From Castanea sativa (taxonomy: Eukaryota; Streptophyta; Magnoliopsida; Fagales; Fagaceae): a stretch of 64,000 bases of DNA. Every line of letters begins with the position of its first letter. Within the stretch, counting starts at the first letter, position 1. Location of the stretch: positions 74,840,001 through 74,904,000 of the forward strand of contig NC_134013.1 of NCBI RefSeq assembly GCF_040712315.1. Direction: 5' to 3'. Shown here in pieces: positions 1 to 12,130 of the stretch. The notes under the pieces were generated by a model. The model was given only the letters and a program-made list of their open reading frames with translations, ran no database searches and had not been told where the DNA came from. The position numbers and the translations under genes were made by a program.

Positions 1-300
1 TTTGAAGTTCAAGCCCAACAATCTAGACATTGTTGAGGACCGCACTACCACAGAACTAATTACAACCCATAAATTATTAATAATAAAAAAATCGGTCACT
101 AAATTGATTAAATAAATTTGTAGTGAGCTATTGCTATTAGCCTATTACTGTTACTATAACCTTTTTTTTTTTTTTTTTTTGAGAAGCGTTACTATAACTA
201 TCAGTATCATGTGCGACGTAGGCATTGGTCATCACTAAATTAAAGATAGCATGCATTGGCAATTTTTTAGTTAAATTATGCTCCTCCATGTGTTACTTTA

Positions 301-560
301 AGGGTCCGTTTGGATAGAACTTATTACTGAAAACTGAAAACACTATAGCAAAATAATTTTTAAATGTGTGAATAGTGTTGCAGGACCCATTTTTAATAAA
401 AAATTCCTTAAAAAGTACATGAACAGTGGACGCACAGTGCGTACACAGTACACGCACAGTGCATTTGTCCCCCACCACAGCAGCAAACGAAGAAAAAAAA
501 AAAAAAAAAAGCAAAACGCAAAAAAGTAAACGCAAAAAAAATAATCTCTATCCAAACCCT
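301..560. mobile_element. MITE, family A copy 1
   Basis: Short non-coding element with terminal inverted repeats: the left end reads AGGGTCCGTTTGGATAGA and the reverse complement of the right end reads AGGGTTTGGATAGAG. The interior has an A-rich run and repeated CACAGTGC-like words. A second copy in the opposite orientation lies at 56210-56492. There is no coding capacity. I could not find a clean target-site duplication for this copy. It is probably a non-autonomous DNA transposon; the superfamily is not certain. Confidence 0.65.
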
Positions 561-693
561 CTCTAAATATGTTCGACCAAAAATACCTTAAAAAATGGTA
601 ATAAATAAATCCTTGAAAGATACGCTCTAAAGTGGGAGAATTTTTATTTTTTATTTTTTTATATAGAATAAAATTTCTACTCTAACCTCTCTA

Positions 694-695
<2 letters not shown>

Positions 696-735
<40 letters not shown>
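696..735. repeat. (TA)n microsatellite
   Basis: Perfect TA dinucleotide run of about 20 units in an AT-rich gap upstream of the candidate spliced locus. Confidence 0.95.
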
Positions 736-739
<4 letters not shown>

Positions 740-933
740 TCATTTTTAGAAATTTTAACTTCGATCCTTACCTTCCCACCTCACAAACATTTTTACTTAT
801 AGAATAACCGGTGCACCACAATTACAGCTGAAAGCGCCAGAAATGATAAGAGGCGGAAATAAGAAGCATACCGCGGGAAAAAAATAAGCATACCGAAAGC
901 AAAGAAAACTGAAAACCTCTCAAATCAAAAGCA

Positions 934-935
<2 letters not shown>

Positions 936-970
<35 letters not shown>
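936..970. repeat. (CT)n microsatellite
   Basis: About 17 CT units at the start of the candidate transcript. CT tracts near plant transcription starts are common, so this may be a leader or promoter element. Confidence 0.9.
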
Positions 971-972
<2 letters not shown>

Positions 973-1627
973 ACCATTTAAAAGCGACTCAAAGATAAAA
1001 GAGAAACCCGAAAATGAGAAATCTCTCTCTCTGAGTTTTGTCTTAGACTGAGATATTAAGAACAGAGTCTGAGACTGAGAGCTTCTCGAACCAAAGTCCA
1101 TTGCCTCCATCTTAAGATCACAGACAGCCGAATCTACTTTTTCACAGGTACGTACGTACACACTTTCATTTCTCAAAACAGAAAAATCAAAACAAAACAA
1201 AATTCTACATTTCTGTGATGCCATTTTTCACAATGATCTTTCATTTTACCATTTTTTTTTAAAAGAAATTTCTTTTCAAATTCCTCAAAAACTGTGTCTA
1301 TATTTGATTCTATCTAGACCTGAGAGACGATATTTATTTTTTGGTAATAAAAATCGATGATGTGACTCCTCTAGTTGATTTTAAAGATTTGATTCGTTTC
1401 TTTGTGTCAATTGTATGGCGTAAAATTCTTAAGGCATATTTTTGAGTGCTTTTGCCTCTACAATGCTTCGTTTGGTTGTTGCGAAAAGACAAAGGAAACC
1501 AAAGATAGTAAAACTTGATGCTCATAATTTCATTATTCGGCATTCCAGGGAATATGAATGTATGTCCTTACTTTAACTACAAAAATTCTCAATTTTCTCC
1601 CTAACCAGACAAAGAGTAAAGCCAGTT

Positions 1628-1655
1628 ATATTATTATTATTATTATTATTATTAT
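1628..1655. repeat. (ATT)n microsatellite
   Basis: About nine ATT trinucleotides in the putative intron between exon-like blocks A and B. Confidence 0.9.
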
Positions 1656-2330
1656 TTTTGGTTGAGAAATTTAGCATTTTTTTTTTTTTTATTCTGCTAA
1701 AAGGAATAGTAGTTCAACAAAGAATCATTTTGCTTTCTTTTACAGGCTCTTTATCTCTGAACCCCACAGAGCAAAGTGAAACGAAAATCTCACACTAATC
1801 AAGTGTAATGACTGAACTGCCAAAGATAAACCCCTGAAATCCTCAGAAAAGTACTGGTCCGAATCACACCGAAAGCGAGGGCATAATGGTCGTATAGAAT
1901 ATATATTTAGTAGAGTTTAGGAGAAGCAACTCCGTTACAGAGTGAACTTTCACAGCAAGAAAACAGTGAGTACCTTTTTTTGTCAACAAACTCCATGACT
2001 AATGCTTACACGCATCCTAAGAAGATGACCAAATCCTGTGAAATTTTTTTGATTCTTTTGAGTTTGCTTAATACTAACTACTGTAGTAAACAGTTTAGTA
2101 TGTGTGAGAGGGAGATTGTGGGTCCCAAATAATAATAAAAAGCAACGAATGAATTTTTGTGACTATATTCTAACGCATACTTTTTCAGCAGATTTCACGG
2201 TTCTGATTAGATCCATCAGAGTAGGAATCAGCCTGTACCGCGGTGCCGTGCGTTGCACGTTTTTACGGTACCTGAAAAATTCTCCACAGTTTGCAGATTC
2301 TTCTGTGTGATTTTTGTTTGTGGTGTATAC

Positions 2331-3540
2331 GCTTTTCCTTAGCTTATTTGATTTATTTTGGTATACAAAATTTTTTAAAATCTGATTTTTTTTTTTTTTA
2401 GTTTTTATTTTAGGCATAGTTGTATTTTGCTTAGTTTAGCTTTAAGTAAAATAAGTTATAAATTTTTTTTTGGGTTGGGATTGACTTCAATGTATCTTTA
2501 CACTGGACACACATATTTTGACAAAATTCAAATTCTCAATACAATTTTTTGTGTTTCACTTTATATTCTATTAATCACAATTTTTTTATATTTGTTTAAC
2601 TTTCCTTATAGAATAGCCAAAATTTAAAATGAAAAATAAATAAATAAATACATGACAAATTATGGTTGATAAAACATATTGTGAGCACAAAAAATAGTAT
2701 AGAAAATTTGTATTTTAGACACTAAACACAAACAATTTCTTTAATATATATTTTTTAGTGTAACATAACAATGCACATATATAAATGCATTTATTTACAG
2801 TTAAATGCATTCATTTTAGAGTATTAATATGCGTGCATATAAATAAATGCATTTTTTTACAATTATGACTTCAGAGAATTACTTGTTTTAGTAGTTTTAG
2901 ATATGGACCACTAAACAAGCACATAAATTATGGACCACTAGATAAGCACATAAATTATTTTTTTGCATAAGAAATTAAGGTTCAATTTTTGTCTATATCA
3001 AAAATCAATTGATATCTTGGCCAAATAATAAAGAACTATTAGGTTGTGGTTTAATTTCTGTCTATAACAAAAATCAAATAATATTTTAATTTGATAATAA
3101 ATAACTATTATTAGAAATCGTAGGCCACCAAAAAAAAAAAACGTTGCGTATATCTCTTATAGCCTATTTGCCTTAATACACACGGGGCTACATAGCTTGT
3201 AGGCTTTCATTGCGTGAGCTGCGTGTAAAAGACAAAGTTATTTACAAGCCCAATAAAACCAAAAGTCTAAAAGCCATAATTAGCCCAACCCAATCCAAAC
3301 TCCAAACTCCACCGATTCAATTTTTGTTTGACAATTGACGCTTAGGTAACGGTACGTAGTAAACATTATTACCATCCTATATTCCAAGTTCAATAATGTT
3401 TCTGAATCACAGTCTGCAATGCAGAGCAACTAGCTGAATGAAGAATTTGTGAATAGGGTGATCTTTCCTTGCTCCATATCTATGCTCTTTGTCACAAAAG
3501 ACAAAGAGCATTGCCCAGCTGAACTGTATAGGTTGTAGAA
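2331..3540. other. AT-rich intergenic DNA upstream of the SERINC gene
   Basis: No gene is visible. A 27-bp unit (starting TATGGACCACTA) occurs twice in tandem at 2902-2955. The last 150 bases before 3541 are less AT-rich and presumably hold the SERINC leader. At 3481-3512 an inverted pair, ATGCTCTTTGTC and GACAAAGAGCAT, could form a hairpin just upstream of the start codon. I cannot place a TATA box with confidence. Confidence 0.5.
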
Positions 3541-6500
3541 ATGGAGAGCGGTGAAAGCAGAAGTAGCAGTAGTGAGAGACACATTGTGTACAAAGACTCC
3601 TCTTGGTTTAGCCAGTTCCGAAATGGGTCCAATCCTTGGATGGCCAGATATGTCTACGCCTTGATTTTTCTAGTTGCAACTCTGCTAGCTTGGGCTGCTC
3701 GGGATTATGGCCGCTCTGCCTTGACAGAAATGGAGAGTAAGATTTTTTGCTTTGATCTTCAAAATTTTGTTGCACATTTTGTGGAATTTTTATGTAAAGG
3801 TCAGTGATTTTTTAGGAACTTCAAGCCTGTTGTCATTGCTCAAGCTCTTTTTCCTGTTCAGTTAGTTTAAATGTAAATTTCTTTCCCATTGCTGCAAACT
3901 AGGCATCAATGAATGAATACCCATTTGGATTTTACATACATAAACATTTACATTTGTCTAGGTACATTTTGAAATGCATGCATGATATGTACAATAATCC
4001 TTAGTAACATTGGTTACAACTTACAAGGAAGGTGGTTATGAAACAAATTTGTAGTCTTTGAATTGTATACAATTGTGGTGAGCCGTGAATTTACACATGA
4101 TCAGGGTGGAGATATAAAAGTTTTTTTTTTTTTTTTTTAAATGCCTAGGCTTTGCTCCTAAAGTTGGTGAAGTTCTTAGTCAAGCAAAACAACACAGACT
4201 ATTTTGTTAATTTTGTATTCTGATCAGACCATTAGTACATCATGTCAATGCACATTTGCTGTGGGTACAGGATTAAAAGGATGTGAAGGTGAAAAAGATT
4301 GTTTGGGTGCTGAAGGAGTTCTTCGAGTGAGCTTGGGTTGTTTTGTATCCTTTCAATAATGAGAATAAAATTCACTTTAGTTCTCACTAACAGCTTGTCT
4401 TAAGAGTTTCCTTTAGTTGAAAAGCAGCTATTTGTATGATTTATGATGTGAGAAGAATGTGAATTAATTTGCGCTGCCTGTATATTATAACTATGGTGTC
4501 CCTTGATCGAAATGTTCAGCTGTCTACCTAAATGATTTAAAATAGAAGTTTTACTGTATTAACCCTTGGATTTTGTCCTGCATCTTCATTTCTTTTTTCC
4601 TAATGGATCAAGTGAGCCTTAATACTACTTTAGACGTTCTTCATCACAATGTTTCTTTCAACAACTGGTTCCTCGAAGTTGGGCGAGCCCAGAGATTCAT
4701 GGCATTCTGGATGGTGGTCTGTCAAGATTCCTGTGTGGATTTCCCTCACCATTATCCCTTTTTTGCTTCCTTCTGCCATTATTCAACTCTATGGTTAGTC
4801 CAATTCCACTTCCCAGGAAGCTTGCTGGTTTTTCCTTTTGCTTAGTTTAATGAAAAATTTCAAATCTGTTGCATTTTTTAATTAGCCAATGTTGTGCCTC
4901 TGACTTTTTTTTTTTGGCAGGAGGATTTGCACATTTTGGTGCCGGGTATGTATGATTCCTGTTATATAATCATGTCTTCAAATCACATATATAGAATATG
5001 TTTGTACTACAAGTTGCCGATATAATTATTTTATGTTACTTGACTCCTTAAAATTGTCTGAATATTTTTAAATGAAGTTTTTGCAATTCCTTTTTCAGGG
5101 TCTTCCTTTTAATTCAGCTGATAAGCATAATAAGATTCATTATGTGGCTGAATGATCGTTGTCATCCCGACAAATGTGCAGAAAGATGGTAAGACTCTTC
5201 ATCCAAATAATATATCAAGCCCATTTTGCTGCATTGTCACATATAGTTTGCTTGAGATATTATGTAACAGTCCAATACTGTACTTTTTATTTGTATTCAT
5301 CTTTGGTGTGCTTTGTAGTAGGGCTCTAAACAAGTCGAGCTGAGCCGAGTATTAAAAGTTTAAGCTTGGCTCAATTTTTTAGTTCACAACCTACTTGATT
5401 AACTTTTATATATTGAAACCATGACTAAAATGAAATATCTCTTCACAATTTTATAAATTTTTAATACGAATAGATTGTTTGTTTCATCAATAAGCTACAA
5501 GTAATAATTTAATATCATATAAACCTATGACAAACTTATACAATCCAATTTCAAGTCTATATAAATATATTTTTGGACAAGTATACATATAAAAATTATA
5601 ATATTATATATAGTTAAATTTAGCCCTCATGTTCACAAGTTTGTTCACAAACGCATTATTATGTTTGAGCTCAACCCATTTAATAATCGAGTCTAAACTT
5701 AAGGCTTGAACTTGACTTGTTTTCTAAACAAACGAACATAATCAAGTTTTTTCTTGAACCAAGCTCGAACTATTCATAAACAGTTTGGTTCATTTACAGC
5801 CCTACTTTGTACTCCTCATTGGTGGACTGTCGTATATGTTTTATTCATTGAGCTTTCCTAGTGCGGCAAGTGGTGAGACAGCGATAATCTTTTTTTATTT
5901 CACCTTCACAAAACTCTACTCATTCATATACAAGTCTTTAGTACATCTAAGATAGTATGTGATTAAAATAGTTTAAGATGTCTTGTTTCATAAATTGTTT
6001 TGACGATTTCAACTGTCACACACACAAACAAAAACACTAAATAATGCTTTCTTGCAAAATGGAATGTACTGTGGCTTTTAGACGATGATATTAACTACTG
6101 AGGTTGCTCATCTCATTCTCACTGCAGCCAAATTCATGTGATGTTACTCGCAACTACCGCATATGTTGTGTGTATAGCGGGAATAATTTTGATGTACATT
6201 TGGTACGTACCAGAGCCATCTTGCCTCCTCAACATCTTCTTTGTTACCTGGACCTTGGTACTCCTCCAATTCATGACCAGCGTCTCTCTTCACCCAAAAG
6301 TGAGTTCTGAATATCAATGTGCCTCTCAGTTTTTTCCTATTCTAAACGAATTTAATTTAGATTGCTAATCTTTTTCTGAAACAGGTAGCTGCTGGCATCT
6401 TGACACCAGGGCTCATGGGGCTTTATGTAGTATTCATCTGTTGGTGTGCAATTAGAAGGCATGATTTCTAATCTTTGGCTTTGCTTAAACAAATGTTATT

Positions 6501-8831
6501 GTTCAATGGTTTTAAACTTCCCCTTTATAGTTCTTAGCTTTTCGGGCAAACATGGCAGTTTAATGAAAGCTTTTTAATTGCAAATCAAGATGTTATGAGG
6601 TTGGGGAGTTTATATTGGGACTTGGAGGACCCAATTTTGTAGCCCATTGCTCGCTTCTGACATAAACAGAAAAGTACATGAGGGGGAAAAGTGGTTTGAA
6701 GAAACACCCTCACCCTTCCAAGTGAAAAGTTTTGTGCCAAAAAGAGATTGTCTTTGAATTCTGCTTCAAAATCTAAATTCATTCATTTGATCAATTAAGC
6801 CAATTTAATACATTTAAATAGAATGTTGGAATCTTAATGTGGTTCATTTGTGCTTTCTGTTATCAATTGCTTTTAGAAAATCAATGTTACCTTCACATTT
6901 TCTATTTTGCTAAATTTAAAACTATCCATGTTTACAGTGAGCCAACAGGGGGAAGTTGCATTAGAAAAGCAGAGGCTACAGACAAAACAGACTGGCTTAC
7001 CATCATAGTAATATCTGGATTCTTCATAAATCTTTTTAGTAGTTTGGAGCTCAGGATATATGATTGTTATCTCATAATAAATTTTTTTTGTGATCTGTGC
7101 CTAAAAGTACTTTTGAGTTTTCTAAATTTGACAACTGATTTCAGTAAGTGTGCATTTGGAATTGATGAAAGTTGTCACCTTATTTTACTATTCAGCTTAT
7201 TTTTGCTACTATTCATAGGACCCACTACATTTTTAGTACTATTCATGGGTCTCACTGTACTATTTCAGTTAACTTTTACCTTTATCTACAGTACTTTCAG
7301 CAAAAAGTTTTCAGTTTTAGCAAAATAAGTGAATCTCAAACAAACCTTAAATCTAAATTGTTTATTCTGAAAATCCAGGCCATTGCCAATCTTTATTAAA
7401 AAATCAAAAACTTTTTAGTTAATTTATTATCTTTCAACTGCTCTGGCTGGCTATTTAGCGTTATGCTCAGTGTGGCTAAGCTTATTTTATTAGAAAAATA
7501 AAGAATGTACTCTCTTTTTTTTGTAGAACTCAATGATCACATAGACCATGAAAAACACGCTTGGATCTGTCACTTTTACACCGAGGGCAATAGTTCATGA
7601 TAAGCCAGCCTATACTGTACATACAAAATGAACTATTTTTATAACAAAGTCTTTGTTTTCTTTTTCATCTAAAACAACACACCAAAAACATCTCAGAAGA
7701 TTTTGTAAAAAAACGTTGTAACTTATAATCAACCCTCAAATTTTGGCCAGTATGTTTAATATTATGACTTCGGCAAGCTTTGGTTCACAGTTTTCACTGT
7801 CGCAAATTCATGATCCTCTTTTCCCAGTGTGACAATGACTTTCATATGTTGACAGAGCTTTGTTGTTGCTGTACTTGCAATGGTTATTGCAACATTTTCA
7901 ACAGGCATAGATTCCAAATGCTTTCAGGTTTGCTCCATATTCCCAACCAACTTCTAATTGGTTACCAACATTTCCGCCAAGGTCTATCTAACAACAGCTG
8001 CAGTTCAGGACGGATGATGTGCAAGCTGAAGATGATGATGTTCCATATGGTTATGGCTTCTTCCATTTTGTCTTTGCCACGGGAGCAATGTACTTTGCAA
8101 TGCTATTGATTGGTTGGAATACCCATCATGCCATGAGAAAGTAAGTTCTTGTATTATCTTTGGTCCATCAAATTGTTCTAACTAAAATATTTCCATTGTC
8201 AATTATAAAATGACAAAACCCAACTTCAGAAGCCACAAAACCTTTTCCACATTTTATTCTATCAGTTCATGGATCATTAACAAAAATCATTTTCATGCTG
8301 AGTAAAGCAATGCCATACCTGCAAAATACTCACTAAAAGCATGCCACATCTCAGAGTTCAACCTGTTTTTTTTCTCAGTTAAGTCCATTATAAGCAGATT
8401 TACTATTAGTTCAATCTGTTTGCTTCCTGTCAACATGAGTATGATTTTGGCAAGGAAATGATGTGTTATTCCCCCATGCCCTTCTGCAGGTGGACTATCG
8501 ATGTGGGTTGGACCAGCACATGGGTCAGAATAGTAAATGAGTGGCTGGCTGTCTGTGTTTACTGTAAGTACTGTAACAAAAACCAAATGTCACATGATGC
8601 TTTTCTGAGGATAATCATTTTATCAAAAAAGTTGGATGAATTATGGCTATTTTGATTACAAGATTCTGATTTAATTAAGTTGTTACAGCAAAGGCATAGA
8701 ATATTCTTATTGCGAGTCTTGTGACATTTTTGATAACTAACATGCATACTTACTAAAGACTTTGTTTTGCAGTATGGATGCTGGTGTCTCCAATCATATG
8801 GAAAAACAGACATGCAGCTGAATCCACATAA
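3541..8831 (+). CDS. SERINC / TMS-family multi-pass membrane protein
   Basis: Coding exons: 3541-3736, 4271-4344, 4634-4793, 4921-4945, 5099-5188, 6128-6299, 6385-6458, 6938-7007, 7856-7927, 8004-8140, 8490-8563, 8773-8831; total 1203 nt, 400 aa, all phases agree. The family (serine incorporator, TMS1/TDE) has about ten or eleven membrane spans; animal and yeast members are linked to serine-containing lipids, and plant roles are poorly known. Visible landmarks are a first hydrophobic span at about residues 35-54, the CEGEKDCLGAEGVLRVSLGCF block, SWHSGWWSVKIPVW, FGAGVFLLIQLISII, HVMLLATTAYVVC, the long WTLVLLQFMTSVSLHPK span, TDWLTII, the acidic loop AEDDDVPYGYGFFHFVFA, and WTIDVGWTSTWVRIVNEWLAVCVY near the end. 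Length and motif order fit plant members. Intron 7 (6459-6937) has a GC donor. Introns 5 and 8 contain DNA-element insertions. Confidence 0.96.
5319..5804. mobile_element. hAT-like non-autonomous element in SERINC intron 5
   Basis: The left end is TAGGGCTCTAAAC and the reverse complement of the right end is TAGGGCTGTAAATG, so the termini are inverted repeats. Flanks are CTTTGTAG (5311-5318) and CTTTGTAC (5805-5812), an 8-bp duplication with one mismatch, as expected for hAT insertions. The interior is AT-rich with no ORF. A related, inverted copy lies at 56077-56895. It sits wholly inside the intron and does not touch splice sites. Confidence 0.75.
7149..7353. mobile_element. MITE, family B copy 1 (SERINC intron 8)
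   Basis: The stretch from CTTATTTTACTATTCAGC to TTTCAGTTTTAGCAAAATAAG matches, word for word over much of its length, elements at 26566-26752 (opposite orientation) and 30526-30722. All share TACTATTCATGGG/AGTACTATTCAT-type motifs. It is non-coding. The left end is degraded and no clean target duplication remains. It lies inside the intron between exons 8 and 9. Confidence 0.7.
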
Positions 8832-10080
8832 GCTATTCAAAGAAATCTCCATTTTTTATTTTATTTTTTTTTCTTTGGTCATTGCCCATTCATTTATTGT
8901 GCATATGGGAATCCTTCACCCCTTACAGATAGGAAAGGAACTGCTATATGCTCAAGACTCAGGGCAGAGCAATCCATCCAATATAAGTGTACTAATTGGA
9001 TTTTTTTATTTGAAGAAGAAGATATACTCCTCTGGCTTCATGCAAAGGGTGAAGAAAGAAAACAAGAGTTATTCATATTACCTGAAAGATGAGATCCATC
9101 TTGTTATTTGTAAATACAACACTGGCAGATCATATAATGGATATCTTATGGAACTATAAAGGTCTCGGATGCTAATGAATTTCTTTGTCTCAGAGAGAGA
9201 GAGAGAGAGAAGGAATTTACCAAAGAAAAGAGGGGATCCATGATGAGTTGTAGTAGAACTGTAGAAGTTGTTTAATTGGTTTGACGAGTTATTTAGCTAT
9301 CCAACTACATTTATAAGGTACGTGGTTTTCCTTTTCATGTTGCAAAAGAGATTATACCTAGTGCCAACGACCCTCTCAAACATTGCCCAATATAGCATCC
9401 TAATTCAAATTGCAGCCACTTCAATTTGGCCAAGCTCATACCAGGAGAAAGAGAAAAAAAAAATTTTAAATAAGCAGGAGGGAATTGTTATTATCAGAGC
9501 AAGCATTTATATCCCTATTTCATGGCCAAATGTCTTTCCAACGAAGGACCGGTAAACGTTTCTCTGGTTACATGAATCAGATTTTCATTTCATCATGAAA
9601 AAATTATATTTTTTTCAACAATTTCTTCCGCTTAACCATACATTTATCTATGGTAATCTTTCTTTAGGCAGAACGTGTGTTCAAGCTGTACTAAGGGCTC
9701 GCTAAACTATTACTGTATTAAAAAAAAAAAAAATTTGTTTGAATTTAGAAAAAATGACATCCCCGCATAAATGAGCTACTCAGACTTCATTGCGGCAGTG
9801 GCAACTATAAGCACAATGATGCATTTGCAAACAGTTCTTTGACCATAAATTTTGCTACAACTTGATTTAGTGGTTGATTGTGAGTGGTGGACAATCGTTG
9901 TCACGTGGACTTATCATTTTATTTTTTTTACCACTTTGTCTCAGAATTATGTCAAAACTTGTGCCCTTAGATTTCTCATTAGCCAAACTAGAGGAGTTTG
10001 GATACTCTCCATTTAGACAAAATAGGGTGTCACGTCCTAGACAATTTAGAAAAGAGAGTAGAATCAACCCATGATAGAAA
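8832..10080. other. SERINC 3' flank and intergenic DNA
   Basis: The first few hundred bases after the stop at 8831 are likely 3' UTR; I could not fix a poly(A) site. A short (GA)n run is at 9193-9210 and a poly(A) run at 9721-9733. No supported gene or complete mobile element was seen in the rest. Confidence 0.45.
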
Positions 10081-10089
10081 TTTATAATA

Positions 10090-10571
10090 GGTTAAAGTAC
10101 ACTTTTGACCCTCAAAGTTTAGAATTGTTTTCATTTTGTCCATTTATGATTCAATATTTTTATTTTGGTCCTTCATGTTTGATTTCATTTTCATTTTGAC
10201 CATGTTATCCATTTCTATTGATAATCTGGTAGCACCTGGCATTATATGGGCAACGTGTCCTAATGGATAACACTTATTTGACATTTAACAATGATATTAC
10301 AAATGAAAATTGACTTATATGAGTGACATGTCTTAATGGACAACACTAATCTAATAACAATCAAATTTCTAACAATAATTACTTATATGGATGGCATGTT
10401 TTGATGGAAGACATTTATTTGACACTTAAAAGACCAGATAACTAACAGAAATTGATGAAATGGCTAATATGTAAACAAAATCATACATGGTGGCCAAAAT
10501 AAAAATTTTGAAATGTAAAGTGCCAAAATGAAAATAATCCCAAATTTGAAGGCCAAATGTGTACTTTTGTC
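10090..10571. mobile_element. Mutator-like MITE with perfect 9-bp target duplication
   Basis: The left terminus GGTTAAAGTACACTTTTGAC and the reverse complement of the right terminus, GACAAAAGTACACATTTGG, begin inverted repeats of roughly 110 bp. The 9-mer TTTATAATA flanks both sides exactly (10081-10089 and 10572-10580). Long terminal inverted repeats plus a 9-bp duplication are the signature of Mutator-like elements. The interior has short direct repeats of a GACATGTCTTAATGGACAAC type and no ORF, so it is non-autonomous. Confidence 0.85.
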
Positions 10572-10580
10572 TTTATAATA

Positions 10581-11432
10581 ACAATTGTTAATAAACTATA
10601 TTAGGAAAGTTTTTAACACCACTTAAAAAATATAAAAAGATGTCAGAAAAATTAATTGCTTTATCATTTTCCCATAAAATATTTCTCAAAATAATTCTTA
10701 AACTAATGCCCTTAGGGCATTCATTAACATTTTTCTTATAATAATTTGTCAGTAATCCATGCAATATACAAAAAAAGTTCAACAAAATATAATCTTTTTT
10801 TCTATACGGAATTTGATAATTACAATTTTTATTAATAAGCATTTATAATGATTATGTTTATATATGAAACTATCATATCTACCATTTAAAGAAAACATGA
10901 TTGAGCAAGGTTTTATCAAGGGATGTAAATATAGGAGGTTTTCATGGGAGAGTTATTCTAGGACCTCAATAAATTTTACACATATTTTCACAACTATCCT
11001 ATATGATAAGCTATGCTTGGCTGTTTATCAATTTCACATGAACCCCCCTCAGCCACATTACATAGTTGTGAAAATTAGTATAGAATTAGTTATGGTCCAA
11101 GAATTTTTCTTTTTGGGGATATTTATAGAATTTAAACATAATTAAAAATAAGTTTTAGAATAATTATGTGGAAAAAATGTAATTATCAACTTTGTTATTA
11201 ATACAACATTTTTCACAACTTCTTGAGATAGTAAACTATGAATAGTAAACAATCACTTTTACATGAACTTACCACTAATACAACTTTTATTTTTCACCAA
11301 TCATGAATCATGACTCCCTCCTTTTTTCCAAGCAAATTCCATTACTCACAACCTGCTACTATTTAAAAGTTAAAGGCTACTACATATATATAAACAATTC
11401 CACCTTATGCCAAGAGTGTTTTCAAATTCCTT
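10581..11432. other. Intergenic AT-rich DNA
   Basis: I see nothing recognisable here; short open frames exist but have no domain signature or gene structure. Confidence 0.4.
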
Positions 11433-11623
11433 CGACATCTAACTGCAATGATGAGTAGGTTTTGGTGGGGAAGGCATGGAGACATATCACAAATTCATTG
11501 GGTTAAATGAAAAACTATGTGTAGAAGCAAGGCGAAGGGTAGCATGGGGTTTCAAAATTAGGAAGTCTTCAACCCAACATTGCTAGAAAAGCAAGGGTGT
11601 AAGATTCTCCAAGAACCTGGTAA
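11433..11623 (+). pseudogene. LINE reverse-transcriptase 3' fragment
   Basis: Frame from 11448 gives MMSRFWWGRHGDISQIHWVK, then a stop, then KTMCRSKAKGSMGFQN, a stop, and EVFNPTLLEKQGCKI. FWWG, IHWVKW, GGMGFxNLxxFNxALLxKQ is the well-known end of the reverse transcriptase region in plant L1-type LINEs. The two in-frame stops replace expected W and L codons, so the fragment is dead. No 5' part is seen nearby. Confidence 0.8.
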
Positions 11624-12130
11624 CTTAGTAATTACGCTTTATTTGTTTCTACAATAATATTTTCTAAAAAATGAGTTGTTTCCAAAAAAAAGTATTTTTT
11701 ATAAAACTATCTCATTTTCTATGTTTGGAAGCAATTTTAAATAAGTTAAAAAACAATCTCATAACTTCCCTTATTTAGCTTACTATGAGATAAAATTGTT
11801 TTTCTTTGACTCATTTTTTCTGATGCTACCAAACACTATAAAACACACCCAAAAAAAAAAAAAATCTTTATACAAAGTTTTCCATTGAAACAAATAGAGC
11901 GTTAACCATGTTCTAAAAGTACAATAATTCTAAACCACGAGTTTCATGGAGGCAAAGATATGAACTAATTCCTCATATACATGGAGGAGCATCGTTGCAA
12001 CCCGAAACCTAACTGAGATGGGTAGTGTGTGGTAGATAGGGAATGGAGTATAAGTGAGAGTGTGGAGTGATGTTTGTCGACACTCTCAACTCATATAGTT
12101 TTTACCCCAAGATTGTAAGCCCAAGAAAAC
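11624..12130. other. Intergenic DNA
   Basis: AT-rich sequence with a poly(A) tract near 11852; no gene or element could be delimited. Confidence 0.4.

Larger units (their letters stand above)
900..2330 (+). other. Candidate spliced transcript without a clear ORF
   Basis: Three exon-like blocks are bounded by good plant splice signals. Exon A carries a (CT)n tract typical of plant 5' leaders and ends at 1147 before GTACGTACG. Exon B is 1746-1965, preceded by a T-rich CAG acceptor and followed by GTGAGTACC. Exon C starts at 2189 after TTTTTCAG. Exon B contains only tiny ORFs: ATG at 1808 gives 9 codons, ATG at 1885 gives 3. Exon C has an open frame to about 2310 but no ATG start within the spliced product. 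It could be a non-coding RNA, the leader of a truncated gene, or an old pseudogene. I do not recognise it. It ends about 1.2 kb before the SERINC start. Confidence 0.3.

Noticed and set aside
925..1224. 99-codon minus-strand frame
   Set aside because: It depends on the CT/GA microsatellite (a run of RERERE) and overlaps the plus-strand exon-like block.
7172..7399. 75-codon frame inside the SERINC gene
   Set aside because: It is the family B MITE; similar frames appear in the other copies.
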